Assembly (NCBI GenBank): GCA_947488685.1
Contig: CANLAH010000003.1
Location: forward strand, 1 to 36,132
From: Acidimicrobiaceae bacterium
Lineage (GTDB): Bacteria; Actinomycetota; Acidimicrobiia; Acidimicrobiales; Ilumatobacteraceae
Direction of reading: 5' to 3'
DNA length: 36,132 nucleotides
Shown here: positions 19,310 to 29,272 of the stretch, in pieces
Layout: every line of letters begins with the position of its first letter
Position numbering within the stretch: position 1 is the stretch's first letter
Notes under the pieces: generated by a model
Databases searched by the model: none
What the model was told of the DNA's origin: nothing
Seen by the model: the letters and a program-made list of their open reading frames with translations, nothing else
Made by a program: the position numbers and the translations under genes

Positions 19310-20421
19310 GAAAATGCCGACTTGATTTTAGAAAACAGACTCTTATCTTGAGAGGCAACGTCTTCGCCACGAAGCTTTGCTAGTTCGCGAAATAGTTCTT
19401 CCTCTTTGTCGCTGAGATCTACCGGAACATTGATAAAAATTCGAACAACAAGGTTTCCGCGACCACGACCTTGTAGATGCGGAACACCTTTACCGCGCGA
19501 AACAAACTCGTGTCCGTGTTGCGTGCCCGGCGGAACAACAAGATCGATGTCTCCGTCAAATGTGTGTAACACCTTGTGTGTTCCAAGCGTGGCCTGCGCA
19601 ACACTGAGATCAACGGCGGTGACGAGATCGTCTCCTTCGCGATCAAATTCAGCGTGCGTTGCAACACGCATGTGCACATACAGATCTCCGGCGCTGCCGC
19701 CGCGCGGACCAACTGCTCCACGTCCTGTCAAGCGCAAAGTTGTTCCGGTGTCGACACCTTCTGGAACATCAATGGTGTATGTGGCAGTGGTGATGACTCG
19801 ACCGTCTCCCTTGCATGCTGCACATGGTGTCATGACCACTTGACCAAAGCCAGAGCAACGACCACACGCCGCGGTAGTAATCATCTGACCAAGCAAACTG
19901 TTGCGCCGCTGCCGCACTTGTCCAGCGCCGCCACAATCAGAACATGTCACTGGCTGCGTGCCAGATCCTGCGCCAGAGCCTGCACACTCCTCGCATGCAA
20001 CTGCTGTTCGCACGTCAACGGGGATTGTTGCACCTGACACAACTTGTTCTAGTTGCACATCAACGGTGATCTCAAGATCCTGCCCGCGCGGCGGACCTGA
20101 GCGTCCACGACTTTGTGCGCCAAATGGTGAGCCACTAAAAAACGCCTCAAAAATATCTCCGAGTCCTCCGCCGAATTGATCTCCGCTTGATGCGGCTCCG
20201 CTGATTCCTTGCTCGCCGAATCTGTCATACCGTGCGCGCGTTTCGGGGTCGCTTAATACTTCGTAGGCACGGCTCACCTCTTTGAATTGTTCTTCTGCAG
20301 CGGGGTCGTTGGGGTTGGCATCTGGATGCAACTCGCGGGCACGTTTGCGGTATGCCTTTTTGAGAGCATCTTGATCGACTCCACGGTCTACTCGGAGTAA
20401 TTCATAAAAATCTGTTGACAT
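19306..20421 (-). CDS. dnaJ: Molecular chaperone DnaJ (type I)
   Basis: ORF of 371 aa; J domain DFYELLRVDRGVDQDALKKAYRKRARELHPDANP, G/F region, and zinc fingers CEECAGSGAG, CSDCGGAG, CGRCSGFG, CAACKGDGR. Confidence 0.97.
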   Translation of the reverse strand: MSTDFYELLRVDRGVDQDALKKAYRKRARELHPDANPNDPAAEEQFKEVSRAYEVLSDPETRARYDRFGEQGISGAASSGDQFGGGLGDIFEAFFSGSPFGAQSRGRSGPPRGQDLEITVDVQLEQVVSGATIPVDVRTAVACEECAGSGAGSGTQPVTCSDCGGAGQVRQRRNSLLGQMITTAACGRCSGFGQVVMTPCAACKGDGRVITTATYTIDVPEGVDTGTTLRLTGRGAVGPRGGSAGDLYVHMRVATHAEFDREGDDLVTAVDLSVAQATLGTHKVLHTFDGDIDLVVPPGTQHGHEFVSRGKGVPHLQGRGRGNLVVRIFINVPVDLSDKEEELFRELAKLRGEDVASQDKSLFSKIKSAFS

Positions 20422-20424
20422 TTT

Positions 20425-21420
20425 TTATCCTCTGGCGAGTCGACGACCAAGTTGGTCACTGACGACTTCTACCGTTGCTAGTGCTTGCGGGTAGTTCATG
20501 CGCGTTGGCCCCAGCACGCCGATACTTCCGAGAACTTCTCCGTCTGCAATGACTGGCGCCACCACAACTGAGCATGCCATGAGTTGCTGAACGCCGTGTT
20601 CTGCTCCGATTGCAACTGTTAAGCCCCGATTAATGACGTCTTGTACGAGCGACACCACAACGTACTGTTGCTCAAGCGTGTACAGAACTGTGCGCAATAC
20701 TTCTGTGGCATCAAATGACTGTGCCAGTGATGCAGCACCACCAATAAAGACAGACTCGTCTTCGCGGTGTCGAGTGAGTGCGTTGACAGCAGAAGAACAC
20801 ACGATGTCGGTAAATGAATCGTTGGTGAGCGCAATGGCTGAGATCCCACTTATTGGCGTGTTGACAAGTCGTGATTGCAAGTGCGCGCTCGCGGTTGCCA
20901 GATGTGAGTCTTGGATTTCGTCTGCAAGAAGAATCGTTTCACTTTCGACTGAGCCATTTGACATCACAACAACGACAGTTGCATTGCGAGCAGATAACCG
21001 AACAACTTGTACGTGACGAATAATCTTTGATTCGATTTTGGAGCCAACAACAAGAGACGTCTGGTGTGTGATGTCGGCTAACAATGTGCTGGTGTGACGA
21101 AGTAGTTCTTCAAGACGCCCGTGTGCCGTGCTAAAGAATTCGCCAACTTGTTGAACACTGGCGTGGTCGAGAGTCTCTTTGGTGGTGAGCGAATCAACGA
21201 ACAAGCGGTATCCCTTGTCGGTGGGAACACGACCAGCAGACGTATGGGGCTGAGCCAAATAGCCTTCTTGCTCGAGCAAGACCATCTCGTTGCGAATAGT
21301 GGCCGACGACACTCGAACGCCGGCCAGTTCAGCCACATGGGACGATCCGACGGGTTGACCAGTCGAGATGTATTCCTGCACGACCGCGCGCAAAATATTG
21401 GATTTACGTTCGTCGAGCAT
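20425..21420 (-). CDS. hrcA: Heat-inducible transcription repressor HrcA
   Basis: ORF of 331 aa; MLDERKSNILRAVVQEYISTGQPVGSSHVAELAGVRVSSATIRNEMVLLEQEGYLAQPHTSAGRVPTDKGYRLFVD, and C-terminal GSIGVLGPTRMNYPQALATVEVVSDQLGRRL. Confidence 0.97.
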   Translation of the reverse strand: MLDERKSNILRAVVQEYISTGQPVGSSHVAELAGVRVSSATIRNEMVLLEQEGYLAQPHTSAGRVPTDKGYRLFVDSLTTKETLDHASVQQVGEFFSTAHGRLEELLRHTSTLLADITHQTSLVVGSKIESKIIRHVQVVRLSARNATVVVVMSNGSVESETILLADEIQDSHLATASAHLQSRLVNTPISGISAIALTNDSFTDIVCSSAVNALTRHREDESVFIGGAASLAQSFDATEVLRTVLYTLEQQYVVVSLVQDVINRGLTVAIGAEHGVQQLMACSVVVAPVIADGEVLGSIGVLGPTRMNYPQALATVEVVSDQLGRRLARG

Positions 21421-21430
21421 CGCAAATAGG

Positions 21431-22774
21431 CTACTTGCCCGACACGGCCTTATACCTTGCTAATGCTTCTTCTCGCTCAACAGCATGGTCTACCAGAGGC
21501 GCCGGATAATTCGTGGGGGCCAACAACCCGAGCGTCCATGGCGCATGAATGTGCTCGTTATCGAGATCGGAGATCTCGGGGATCCAGTACCGCAAGTAAT
21601 CACCCGTCGGATCGAACTTGGCGCTTTGGCCAAACGGATTAAAGACACGAAAATATGGTGACGCATCTGTTCCGGTTCCGGCAGTCCACTGCCAGCCGTG
21701 ATTATTCGACGCAATGTCGCCGTCGACAAGCTGTTTCATGAAAAACCGAGCACCCCATTGCCACGGGACGTGCAGGTCTTTTACCAAAAAACTTGCCACG
21801 ATCATGCGCACGCGATTATGCATCCAGCCGATCGCCAACATTTGTCTCATCCCCGCATCGACAATGGGGTATCCGGTGCGAGCCTCACACCATGCTGCAA
21901 ATCGTTGTTGCGCTGCCGCATCTGTATCGACAGGCAAGATATCCATTTTTGTCTGAAGATTTTTCCACATCGAGTCCGGACGATGAAACAAAACATCGGC
22001 ATAGAACTCTCGCCACGCAATTTCACTACGAAATACATCCGCACCAGAATGTCCTGGCAGATCAGTAATGAGTTGTCGAGGATGCACCACGCCAAAACGT
22101 AAGTACGGAGACATCATCGATGTGCCATCTACTCCTGGCATGTTGCGCGCTTCTTTATATTCCTCTAAACCATGACTTGACCACTCGTTCCAGCGCTCAC
22201 GAGCAGCGCCCTGTCCAACACCAGGAAGAACGGCGTGAGTTGTTGCAATCTCAGGAAGTGCAACGCCAAGTGACGTGGTGTTGCTCCACTGCGGCGCATA
22301 AGAAGGAGACGAATTCCAACTCACTTGTTGCCAACGCTTAAAAAATGGGGTGAACACACGCACCGGCGTGCCGTCATCTTTGCGGATCGTGCCGGGATCA
22401 ACTACATAGGGTGAATCAGCCCCTACGAAATGCACACCTATTGATTGCAGCGACGCAGCGACCTTGATGTCGCGGCTCTGTCCGTATGGCACAAAGTCTC
22501 GATGCGCAAAGACAGTCTTGGCGCCAACTGCTTGAGCAACCGCTGCAATCTCAGTTGCCGGATCTCCGACGCGAATAACTAATGCTCCGCCCATGCGAGC
22601 ATCGAGTTCGCGCAACGTGCCAAATAAAAACTGCAATCGCGGAATACCCGAATGCTTCAGGAAAATTGGGTCAACAACAAATACGGGAACAACTGGTCCA
22701 TCTGCAGATGCTGCGCCGAGCGCCGCATTGTCGTCTAGACGCAAGTCCCGCTTGATCCACCAAATAGATGTCAT
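21431..22774 (-). CDS. phr: Deoxyribodipyrimidine photolyase / cryptochrome family
   Basis: ORF of 447 aa; WWIKRDLRLDDNAAL, TGYPIVDAGMRQMLAIGWMHNRVRMIVASFLVKDLHVPWQWGARFFMKQLVDGDIASNNHGWQWTAGTGTDASPYFRVFNPFGQSAKFDP. Confidence 0.96.
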   Translation of the reverse strand: MTSIWWIKRDLRLDDNAALGAASADGPVVPVFVVDPIFLKHSGIPRLQFLFGTLRELDARMGGALVIRVGDPATEIAAVAQAVGAKTVFAHRDFVPYGQSRDIKVAASLQSIGVHFVGADSPYVVDPGTIRKDDGTPVRVFTPFFKRWQQVSWNSSPSYAPQWSNTTSLGVALPEIATTHAVLPGVGQGAARERWNEWSSHGLEEYKEARNMPGVDGTSMMSPYLRFGVVHPRQLITDLPGHSGADVFRSEIAWREFYADVLFHRPDSMWKNLQTKMDILPVDTDAAAQQRFAAWCEARTGYPIVDAGMRQMLAIGWMHNRVRMIVASFLVKDLHVPWQWGARFFMKQLVDGDIASNNHGWQWTAGTGTDASPYFRVFNPFGQSAKFDPTGDYLRYWIPEISDLDNEHIHAPWTLGLLAPTNYPAPLVDHAVEREEALARYKAVSGK

Positions 22775-22788
22775 ATCTCTCTCATTTT

Positions 22789-24573
22789 TCAGTCGTCAAG
22801 CTTCAGTGCGCTAATAAAAACATCGCCAGGTACTTCTACTCGACCGATTGCCTTCATCTTCTTTTTGCCTTCTTTTTGTTTCTCAAGCAACTTACGCTTT
22901 CGGGTGATGTCACCGCCGTAACACTTTGCAAGGACATCTTTGCGCTTGGCCTTGACAGTTTCGCGAGCCAATACCTTGCCTCCGATTGCTGCCTGAATTG
23001 GCACATCAAACATCTGTCGCGGAATCAGCAGTTTCAATTTCGCGCACATTCTTCGTCCGTAATCAAAAGCCTTGTCACGGTGAACAATCGTGCTGAATGC
23101 ATCAGCCGGCAAGCCGTTGAGCAAGAGATCGACTCGCACTAGGTCTGAGGGACGGTAGCCCTCTAGTTCGTAGTCAAGACTGGCATAGCCTTGCGTGCGA
23201 CTTTTCATTTGATCAAAGAAATCAATGACTACTTCGCCGAGCGGGATTGCGTAATGCAGTTCGACACGTTCTGGCGAAAGATATTCGAGTTTGAGCATCT
23301 CACCACGTTTTGATTGACATAGGTCCATCAATGTTCCGGTGAAGTCCTTTGGAGTAATGATGTTCACCTTGAAATACGGTTCTTCGATGCTGGCAATATT
23401 TTGTGGTGGCGGTAAATCAGCAGGGTTGTCCACGATCTCTACACCACCATCGGTTCGCAATATTTTGTAGGCCACCGATGGTGCTGTTGCAATCAGCGAC
23501 AGGTCAAACTCTCGCTCGAGGCGTTCTTTGACGATCTCCATGTGCAACAGCCCAAGAAACCCACAACGAAACCCAAACCCCAGCGCCCCAGAGGACTCGG
23601 GCTCGTAACTAACACTTGCGTCATTGAGTCGAAGTTTTTCGAGACTCTCGCGCAGGTTTTCAAAATCGTCACCATCAATTGGGTACAAACCGCAAAACAC
23701 CATCGGCTTTGGATCGCGGTAACCCGAGAGAGCCTCAAGCGCTGGCGCCAAAGCAGTTGTGACTGTTTCACCACTTCGAGCTTGCGCGACGTCTTTGATG
23801 CCCGCGATGAGATAGCCCACTTCACCTGGACCAAGTTCTGCCACGGGAGTTGGTACTGGACGGCGCACGCCGATCTCGAGTGCCTCATGAATATTGCGAG
23901 CCTGCATAAATTGCACGCGCGTACCTGCGTTCATGCGGCCATGCATGATCCGAACACTCGACACCACTCCTCTGTACTGATCGTATTGCGAATCAAAAAT
24001 AAGCGCTTGTAACGGAGCGTTAGGATCGCCCACTGGTGCTGGAATACGCGCGATAATGGCGTCAAGAAGTTCGGGTACACCATCGCCGGTCTTGGCAGAA
24101 ATACGCAATATTTCTTCAGCCGGAATTCCGAGAACAGTTTCGATCTCCATTGCATATCGATCAGGGTCAGCCGCCGGAAGATCGATCTTGTTGAGCACAG
24201 CGACAATCTCAAGATTGTTTTCAAGAGCCAAATAACAGTTGGCGAGCGTTTGTGCTTCAATGCCCTGGGCTGCATCAACAACAAGGACGACGCCTTCGCA
24301 TGCCGCGAGCGAACGGCTCACCTCGTAGCCAAAGTCCACATGCCCTGGTGTGTCGATGAGGTGCAAGACATGTCCATTCCAGTCAACGCGAACATTCTGG
24401 GCCTTAATGGTGATGCCGCGTTCGCGCTCAAGGTCCATCGAGTCAAGGTATTGCTCGCGCATTTCACGAGCATCCACCGCTCCGGTGAGTTCAAGGATTC
24501 GGTCGGAGAGGGTCGATTTGCCGTGGTCGATGTGGGCAATAATCGAGAAATTCCGAATTTTAGAGAGTTCCAT
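22789..24573 (-). CDS. lepA: Elongation factor 4 (LepA)
   Basis: ORF of 594 aa; [124 protein letters not shown]. Confidence 0.98.
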   Translation of the reverse strand: MELSKIRNFSIIAHIDHGKSTLSDRILELTGAVDAREMREQYLDSMDLERERGITIKAQNVRVDWNGHVLHLIDTPGHVDFGYEVSRSLAACEGVVLVVDAAQGIEAQTLANCYLALENNLEIVAVLNKIDLPAADPDRYAMEIETVLGIPAEEILRISAKTGDGVPELLDAIIARIPAPVGDPNAPLQALIFDSQYDQYRGVVSSVRIMHGRMNAGTRVQFMQARNIHEALEIGVRRPVPTPVAELGPGEVGYLIAGIKDVAQARSGETVTTALAPALEALSGYRDPKPMVFCGLYPIDGDDFENLRESLEKLRLNDASVSYEPESSGALGFGFRCGFLGLLHMEIVKERLEREFDLSLIATAPSVAYKILRTDGGVEIVDNPADLPPPQNIASIEEPYFKVNIITPKDFTGTLMDLCQSKRGEMLKLEYLSPERVELHYAIPLGEVVIDFFDQMKSRTQGYASLDYELEGYRPSDLVRVDLLLNGLPADAFSTIVHRDKAFDYGRRMCAKLKLLIPRQMFDVPIQAAIGGKVLARETVKAKRKDVLAKCYGGDITRKRKLLEKQKEGKKKMKAIGRVEVPGDVFISALKLDD

Positions 24574-24639
24574 GGGCTCTCATAATGCTACTGCCGCCTA
24601 GTTGGGAGAAGGGGGTGTTCAGCGCTAGCCTTTTCACCC

Positions 24640-24894
24640 GTGGCAAATATTAAAAGTCAAAAAAAGCGAATCCTGACAAACGCGAAAAGCGCCGACCGCA
24701 ACAAGGCGGTCAAGAGCGAATTGCGTACACGAGTCAAGAACGCTCTCGCCACCGCTGGCACTGAGACCAACGATGAAGACCTTCGACTTGCACTCAAGAG
24801 ACTTGACATGGCTGCTGCCAAGGGAATCATTCACAAGAATCAAGCAGCACGTCGCAAGAGCCGCCTCACGCGTCGCATTAACGCCGCCGGCTGA
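24640..24894 (+). CDS. rpsT: 30S ribosomal protein S20
   Basis: ORF of 84 aa; MANIKSQKKRILTNAKSADRNKAVKSELRTRVKNAL...AAAKGIIHKNQAARRKSRLTRRINA. GTG start. Confidence 0.97.
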   Translation: MANIKSQKKRILTNAKSADRNKAVKSELRTRVKNALATAGTETNDEDLRLALKRLDMAAAKGIIHKNQAARRKSRLTRRINAAG

Positions 24895-25873
24895 CCGTTT
24901 TTTTCTCTCGAGATCGAGACCCGCCTAACCGCGATAACCGCGCAATCAGTACTTCCATCACAAGTTCTGGCTCCCAATCTTTTGCTCCCCGTAGATCAGT
25001 GTCTGCGGTTGCAAGCAACGACAATGCTTGTGCAACTCCGTCTCCACCAAGCACACGATATTGCTCCAGTAACTTTTGTGCTGGATAATCCTTGACGCCG
25101 AGCAACTGTGCAGCATCAGAGTTACTGCGAATTTCATGTCCGTCTAGACGCATCATCTGGGAATAACGATTGGCCAACATTGTCAACGCAGTAAGTGGAT
25201 GGTTGTCCGAACCCAGAAAACGATGGAGCGTTGTCAAGGCCAATGAAGTATTGCCGGCGTCAATTGCATCGGTGAGATCCCATGGAGGCACTGCTCCGGC
25301 TTGACCAAGAAAAACTTCGACATCATCGCGCGACAACTTTGTGCCGACTCCATATGCAGAGTTGAGTGTGCCGATGAGCCCAGCCAAACGATTTGTGTCA
25401 TTGCCAAACCACTGCAAGATGAGTCGTACTGCATCGGGTGCACAGTTCACACCAGCCTCTACAAGATGTGACTCGACCCAGTTCTGGCGATCTTTAGCGC
25501 CCACACCTGACGATGCGCCAATCTCATTGACTCCTAATTCTTTGAGAACAGTACTTAGGGCTTTGGGTACTTTGCCCGTAGAAGTGATGACAACTTCTGA
25601 AGAATCAACCTTGACGAGCAGACCCTCGACAAAAACTGCGAGCGCAGCAGTATCGAGATGTTGCACATTGCGCACGACCACGATGCGCCGATCAGAAAAC
25701 ATCGACAATGTACCGAGTGCATCGGCAACTGCAGCAATATAGAACGCTGAATCAGAAGCATCAAACTCTTCGACAATCAACATACGATCGTCTTCTCCGA
25801 CAAGTTGCGCGACGAGCGTGGACAATTCTTGACTGATCAACGACTCTTCACCCGAGATCAGAAAAACTGCCAT
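24878..25873 (-). CDS. holA: DNA polymerase III subunit delta
   Basis: ORF of 331 aa; MAVFLISGEESLISQELSTLVAQLV, WFGNDTNRLAGLIGTLNSAYG, FLGSDNHPLTALTMLANRYSQMMRL; conserved neighbourhood with rpsT and comEC. Confidence 0.88.
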   Translation of the reverse strand: MAVFLISGEESLISQELSTLVAQLVGEDDRMLIVEEFDASDSAFYIAAVADALGTLSMFSDRRIVVVRNVQHLDTAALAVFVEGLLVKVDSSEVVITSTGKVPKALSTVLKELGVNEIGASSGVGAKDRQNWVESHLVEAGVNCAPDAVRLILQWFGNDTNRLAGLIGTLNSAYGVGTKLSRDDVEVFLGQAGAVPPWDLTDAIDAGNTSLALTTLHRFLGSDNHPLTALTMLANRYSQMMRLDGHEIRSNSDAAQLLGVKDYPAQKLLEQYRVLGGDGVAQALSLLATADTDLRGAKDWEPELVMEVLIARLSRLGGSRSREKKTVSRRR

Positions 25874-25877
25874 GTGT

Positions 25878-27380
25878 CTACCCTGCCATATCGCTGCGTC
25901 GCTTCGCTACATAGAACATCCGCACGGCAACAATAAGCCCAACGACAAGCCATCCAACGAAGTTTGCTGTGCCCGTTGGCCCATGAAGTGACGATAAATG
26001 CGCGACCCACCACACGCCACGAACTGCTATTGCCAATGGCATCATGATCAATCTCGCAAGTGCATCCGGCACGAAGGCGCTCAGCAATGCACACGGAATA
26101 CCTGCCAGCATGACCATCCCTGCAATCGGCACCGCGAGAGGGTTGGCAATCATTGAGACCACCGGAAACCGATGAAACACCGTGAGGGCAATCGGTGCTG
26201 TGCCTAGTTGAGCAGCCATCGTTGTCGACAATGTTCGTGCTACAACCGATGATCCAATCAACGTAGTGAGCGGTGCTGCCCACCATGTCAAACCCGCGGT
26301 TGCCCCAACTGAGAGGGCAAATCCGACACTGCGCGCCAGCATTGGATCGATTAACAACAACACCATGACAGCGCACGGCAATACGCGGCGTGGTGCCGCA
26401 GTAATGCCCCGCATAAAAGTAATGCTGTATACAGCCGCCATCATGACTGCACGCAAGACCGACGGCTCTGCTCGAGTGAGTACGACAAACCAGCCCAACA
26501 ACGCCAGCGTCAACGCAAGACGCATCGTTGGTTTGCGGCGAGTCAGAAAAACTCCAGCAACCGCCAATAGATACGAAACATTTTGTCCACTCACGGCAGT
26601 GAGATGTGATAGTCCACTGGCTCGAAAATCTGTCACCATCGATCGTGGTTGAGCACGGTCATCGCCAATGATTAATCCTAAGAATAATTGTCGATCAGAC
26701 TCATTGAGAGTGCGTGACCCGCGCGACAAGGTATCGCGGAGTCTGTTGGCAGAACGTACCAAGACAGAACCTTGATCAAAGTTTTCAGATGTAGACACCA
26801 CAGTCATTGCCCCCACCACATGACGGGGTCTCTCATATGCACGAGATTGTTCAGAAATATTTTGACAGACCGCCACCACTTGCACACGCTGCCCACTTAA
26901 GCGCGCCATGAGTCGTCTGCCGGCAAGACCAGTTGCAGTTGCGCGATAGCGAACGCCATCGAGTCGCAACACCACGTCGGCCCCGCCTCGTTGATAGATG
27001 GGGTCAGTGACCAATGTTGCGCTACCAGAACATGAACCTGTCGCAATGTTCGGTGTTGACCACGCCGCCAGACCTGACCCCGCGCCGCATACTCCGATCA
27101 GCACAATCATGGCGATCCAACGTTGCCGCCAGCATGCGTAAACCACGGCAAACATCAGGCATGTTCGAATAGCCGGGCTGCCAGCAAGCATCACCCACTC
27201 AAGACTGTTTGGCAAACTCTGAGCCCAATAAATAGATGCCCAAAAGAGCACGGCTAACACCGTGAGACCCCAATTGATTTGACTATTCCCTAAATGACGC
27301 CGTTGCCCCTTCCCCGCCTCGTACCATCGGAGTGTGCCTAATGAATCGGTTTCGTCAGCAACTCCAAAGGCACGTCGCAT
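25878..27380 (-). CDS. comEC: ComEC/Rec2 family competence membrane protein (start uncertain)
   Basis: ORF 25878..27590; LFLGLIIGDDRAQPRSMVTDFRASGLSHLTAVSGQNVSYLLAVAGVFL and GITAAPRRVLPCAVMVLLLIDPMLARSVGFALSVGATAGLTWWAAPL are ComEC Competence-domain motifs. The first ~70 residues of the longest ORF overlap a divergent gene, so a start at or below 27380 is more plausible. Confidence 0.88.
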   Translation of the reverse strand: MRRAFGVADETDSLGTLRWYEAGKGQRRHLGNSQINWGLTVLAVLFWASIYWAQSLPNSLEWVMLAGSPAIRTCLMFAVVYACWRQRWIAMIVLIGVCGAGSGLAAWSTPNIATGSCSGSATLVTDPIYQRGGADVVLRLDGVRYRATATGLAGRRLMARLSGQRVQVVAVCQNISEQSRAYERPRHVVGAMTVVSTSENFDQGSVLVRSANRLRDTLSRGSRTLNESDRQLFLGLIIGDDRAQPRSMVTDFRASGLSHLTAVSGQNVSYLLAVAGVFLTRRKPTMRLALTLALLGWFVVLTRAEPSVLRAVMMAAVYSITFMRGITAAPRRVLPCAVMVLLLIDPMLARSVGFALSVGATAGLTWWAAPLTTLIGSSVVARTLSTTMAAQLGTAPIALTVFHRFPVVSMIANPLAVPIAGMVMLAGIPCALLSAFVPDALARLIMMPLAIAVRGVWWVAHLSSLHGPTGTANFVGWLVVGLIVAVRMFYVAKRRSDMAG

Positions 27381-27786
27381 TGTGCCGGGTGGTGTTGTCG
27401 CAACACGCCGCGCAGTTCGTCGTCGCGGCGGATTAGTAGGTGTAGGTGTTGCAGCATCAATACTTTTTACAGGTTGGATTGTGCGCGTGATTGTGGGTGG
27501 CACAACTGGAGGTCTTATTGGTTTCATCCTGACAGTGACAGCACTTCCGACGCTTCCGATATTTGGTGTTCCGGCCACTGATAGCAGCAAGGTGTTTGTG
27601 ATCTCTCTCGTTGTGAGTGCTGGACTGTGGTGGATCGTTGGTCAACTTGCGGCATTGCGCGTGTCCGGCAAGGCACTTGTGGGTTGGCGCGAATGGTCAA
27701 AAGAATTTGCCATTCTTTCTGTTGGCATCTGCGTTGGTGCAATCGGGGCTCTACTGCTTGGCGCCGTGCTGCTGGGCGCACTGTAG
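27334..27786 (+). CDS. Hypothetical small membrane protein
   Basis: ORF of 150 aa with hydrophobic segments (LVGVGVAASILFTGWIVRVIVGGTTGGLIGFILTVTALPTLPIFG..., VFVISLVVSAGLWWIVGQLAAL, EFAILSVGICVGAIGALLLGAVLLGAL). Its stop abuts the comEA stop by 1 nt, as expected of a real convergent gene. Start could be 27334 or 27382. Confidence 0.55.
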   Translation: MPNESVSSATPKARRIVPGGVVATRRAVRRRGGLVGVGVAASILFTGWIVRVIVGGTTGGLIGFILTVTALPTLPIFGVPATDSSKVFVISLVVSAGLWWIVGQLAALRVSGKALVGWREWSKEFAILSVGICVGAIGALLLGAVLLGAL

Positions 27787-28497
27787 TCATACTCGTAATT
27801 GAGCACGCATCGCGTCAAGCTTGGCTGGACCAATGCCGCGAACATCAAGCAAACCGTTGACAGTTGAAAACGGCCCATGTGCAGCGCGATATGACACGAT
27901 TGCTTTTGCAGTCGACGGACCAACTCCCGGAAGTGCTTCGAGTTGCAGTGCAGTTGCCGAATTGAGATCAACAATGCTGTCGATGGTTGATGCTGCAGAT
28001 TGAGATGATTGTGCAGGTGGTCCTTTGGTGACGCGCCCGATCGGAACAGAAGTTGCACTTTGTCTTACTCCGCGTGTGGGAATAAATAGTTGTTCTCCGT
28101 CGACAACAACAAGTGCCAAGTTCACCGCATTCAAGTCAGCAGTGCGCAATGCTCCGCCAGCGGCGAGGAGTGCATCGTTTGCGCGCGCAGGTGCGCGCAC
28201 TGTCACGACTCCAGGAAACCGAACAGCCCCTGCAACATGCACCACTACAACTCCATTTGTTGTTGCAACTACAAAAGTCGAAACGGCACCAACGAGTGTT
28301 GTTGACGTTCTTGCTCGTGCAAAAGTTGTCTCAACTGGCGGACCTGGTGATTGCACTAACCACCACCCGCCAACACACACTGCTACTGCTGATGCAATTG
28401 AGACTCCAATTCGAGTAGGCCCACGCCAATGACACCACGCCACACATTTGTCAAAGAGGTCTCGTCCGACGTGCAGAATCGAGCCATTTTTCATCAC
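27787..28497 (-). CDS. comEA: ComEA family helix-hairpin-helix DNA-binding protein (SLBB + HhH)
   Basis: ORF of 236 aa; VVVHVAGAVRFPGVVTVRAPARANDALLAAGGALRTADLNAVNLALVVVDGEQLFIPT (SLBB) and IVDLNSATALQLEALPGVGPSTAKAIVSYRAAHGPFSTVNGLLDVRGIGPAKLDAMRAQL (HhH). Confidence 0.94.
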   Translation of the reverse strand: MMKNGSILHVGRDLFDKCVAWCHWRGPTRIGVSIASAVAVCVGGWWLVQSPGPPVETTFARARTSTTLVGAVSTFVVATTNGVVVVHVAGAVRFPGVVTVRAPARANDALLAAGGALRTADLNAVNLALVVVDGEQLFIPTRGVRQSATSVPIGRVTKGPPAQSSQSAASTIDSIVDLNSATALQLEALPGVGPSTAKAIVSYRAAHGPFSTVNGLLDVRGIGPAKLDAMRAQLRV

Positions 28498-28537
28498 TGT
28501 GATGTGGGCGACTCACCCCGATATTGGCAAAGACTCG

Positions 28538-29242
28538 CTAGTACAAGCGTGCGGTCAATAACTTGCGATATTTCCCCGTTCGAGGATCATGCGGGCCCAT
28601 TGTCTGCAAAATATCCAAGAACTCTTGTCTGGCAACTTCATCAACTTTTACCTGATCAAGTAATCGCGCAAGTGTCGCGTCAAAATCATCGACTGGATTA
28701 AGAGCCAAACGGGCTGCGGCCGCCACTCCTCGAACTCGCTCGGTTTCTGGCAACCGCGGCAACAACTGCAGCGCTTCTTGAGCGCCGCCGTGACGAACTA
28801 AATACTCAGCCAACGCACAAACAACGTCTTCTTGATGTGGTGCAAGCACCAGCGCATCCCGAAGACTGTTTTCGTCGCCAGCGGCAAGAAGTTCTTGAAT
28901 TTTTTGCGCCGTCGGATCTGGCAACAGGGATTGCACGATTTGCAGCACGACATGCTCTGGTTGTGCGCCGACAAAACTGTCCAGGACCTTGCCATCTTTC
29001 ATGATGAAAACAGCGGGGATTGATTGCACCTGAAACGCCTGAGAGATCTGTGGATTTTCGTCCACATTTACCTTGGCAAGCACTACTTGACCCATGGTCG
29101 CATCGGTCGCCTTTTCGAGTATCGGCCCGAGGGTTTTGCACGGACCACACCAGGGTGCCCACAGGTCGACAATGACCGGCACTTGGTGCGAACGCACCAT
29201 AACTTCGGTCTCAAAAGTTGCGTCAGTGACATCAACAGCCAT
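28538..29242 (-). CDS. Thioredoxin-like protein with C-terminal TPR-like region (YbbN/CnoX type)
   Basis: Within ORF 28538..29698, probable start at 29242; MAVDVTDATFETEVMVRSHQVPVIVDLWAPWCGPCKTLGPILEKATDA plus C-terminal helical repeat region ending TGKYRKLLTARLY. Confidence 0.9.
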   Translation of the reverse strand: MAVDVTDATFETEVMVRSHQVPVIVDLWAPWCGPCKTLGPILEKATDATMGQVVLAKVNVDENPQISQAFQVQSIPAVFIMKDGKVLDSFVGAQPEHVVLQIVQSLLPDPTAQKIQELLAAGDENSLRDALVLAPHQEDVVCALAEYLVRHGGAQEALQLLPRLPETERVRGVAAAARLALNPVDDFDATLARLLDQVKVDEVARQEFLDILQTMGPHDPRTGKYRKLLTARLY

Positions 29243-29272
29243 AAAGGCACGATAGCGGTAGGTTATGTATGT

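Noticed and set aside
21421-21430. Expected CIRCE operator upstream of hrcA
   Set aside because: Only 10 nt separate hrcA from the photolyase gene and no TTAGCACTC-N9-GAGTGCTAA was seen there; hrcA may be read from an upstream promoter and HrcA targets probably lie elsewhere.
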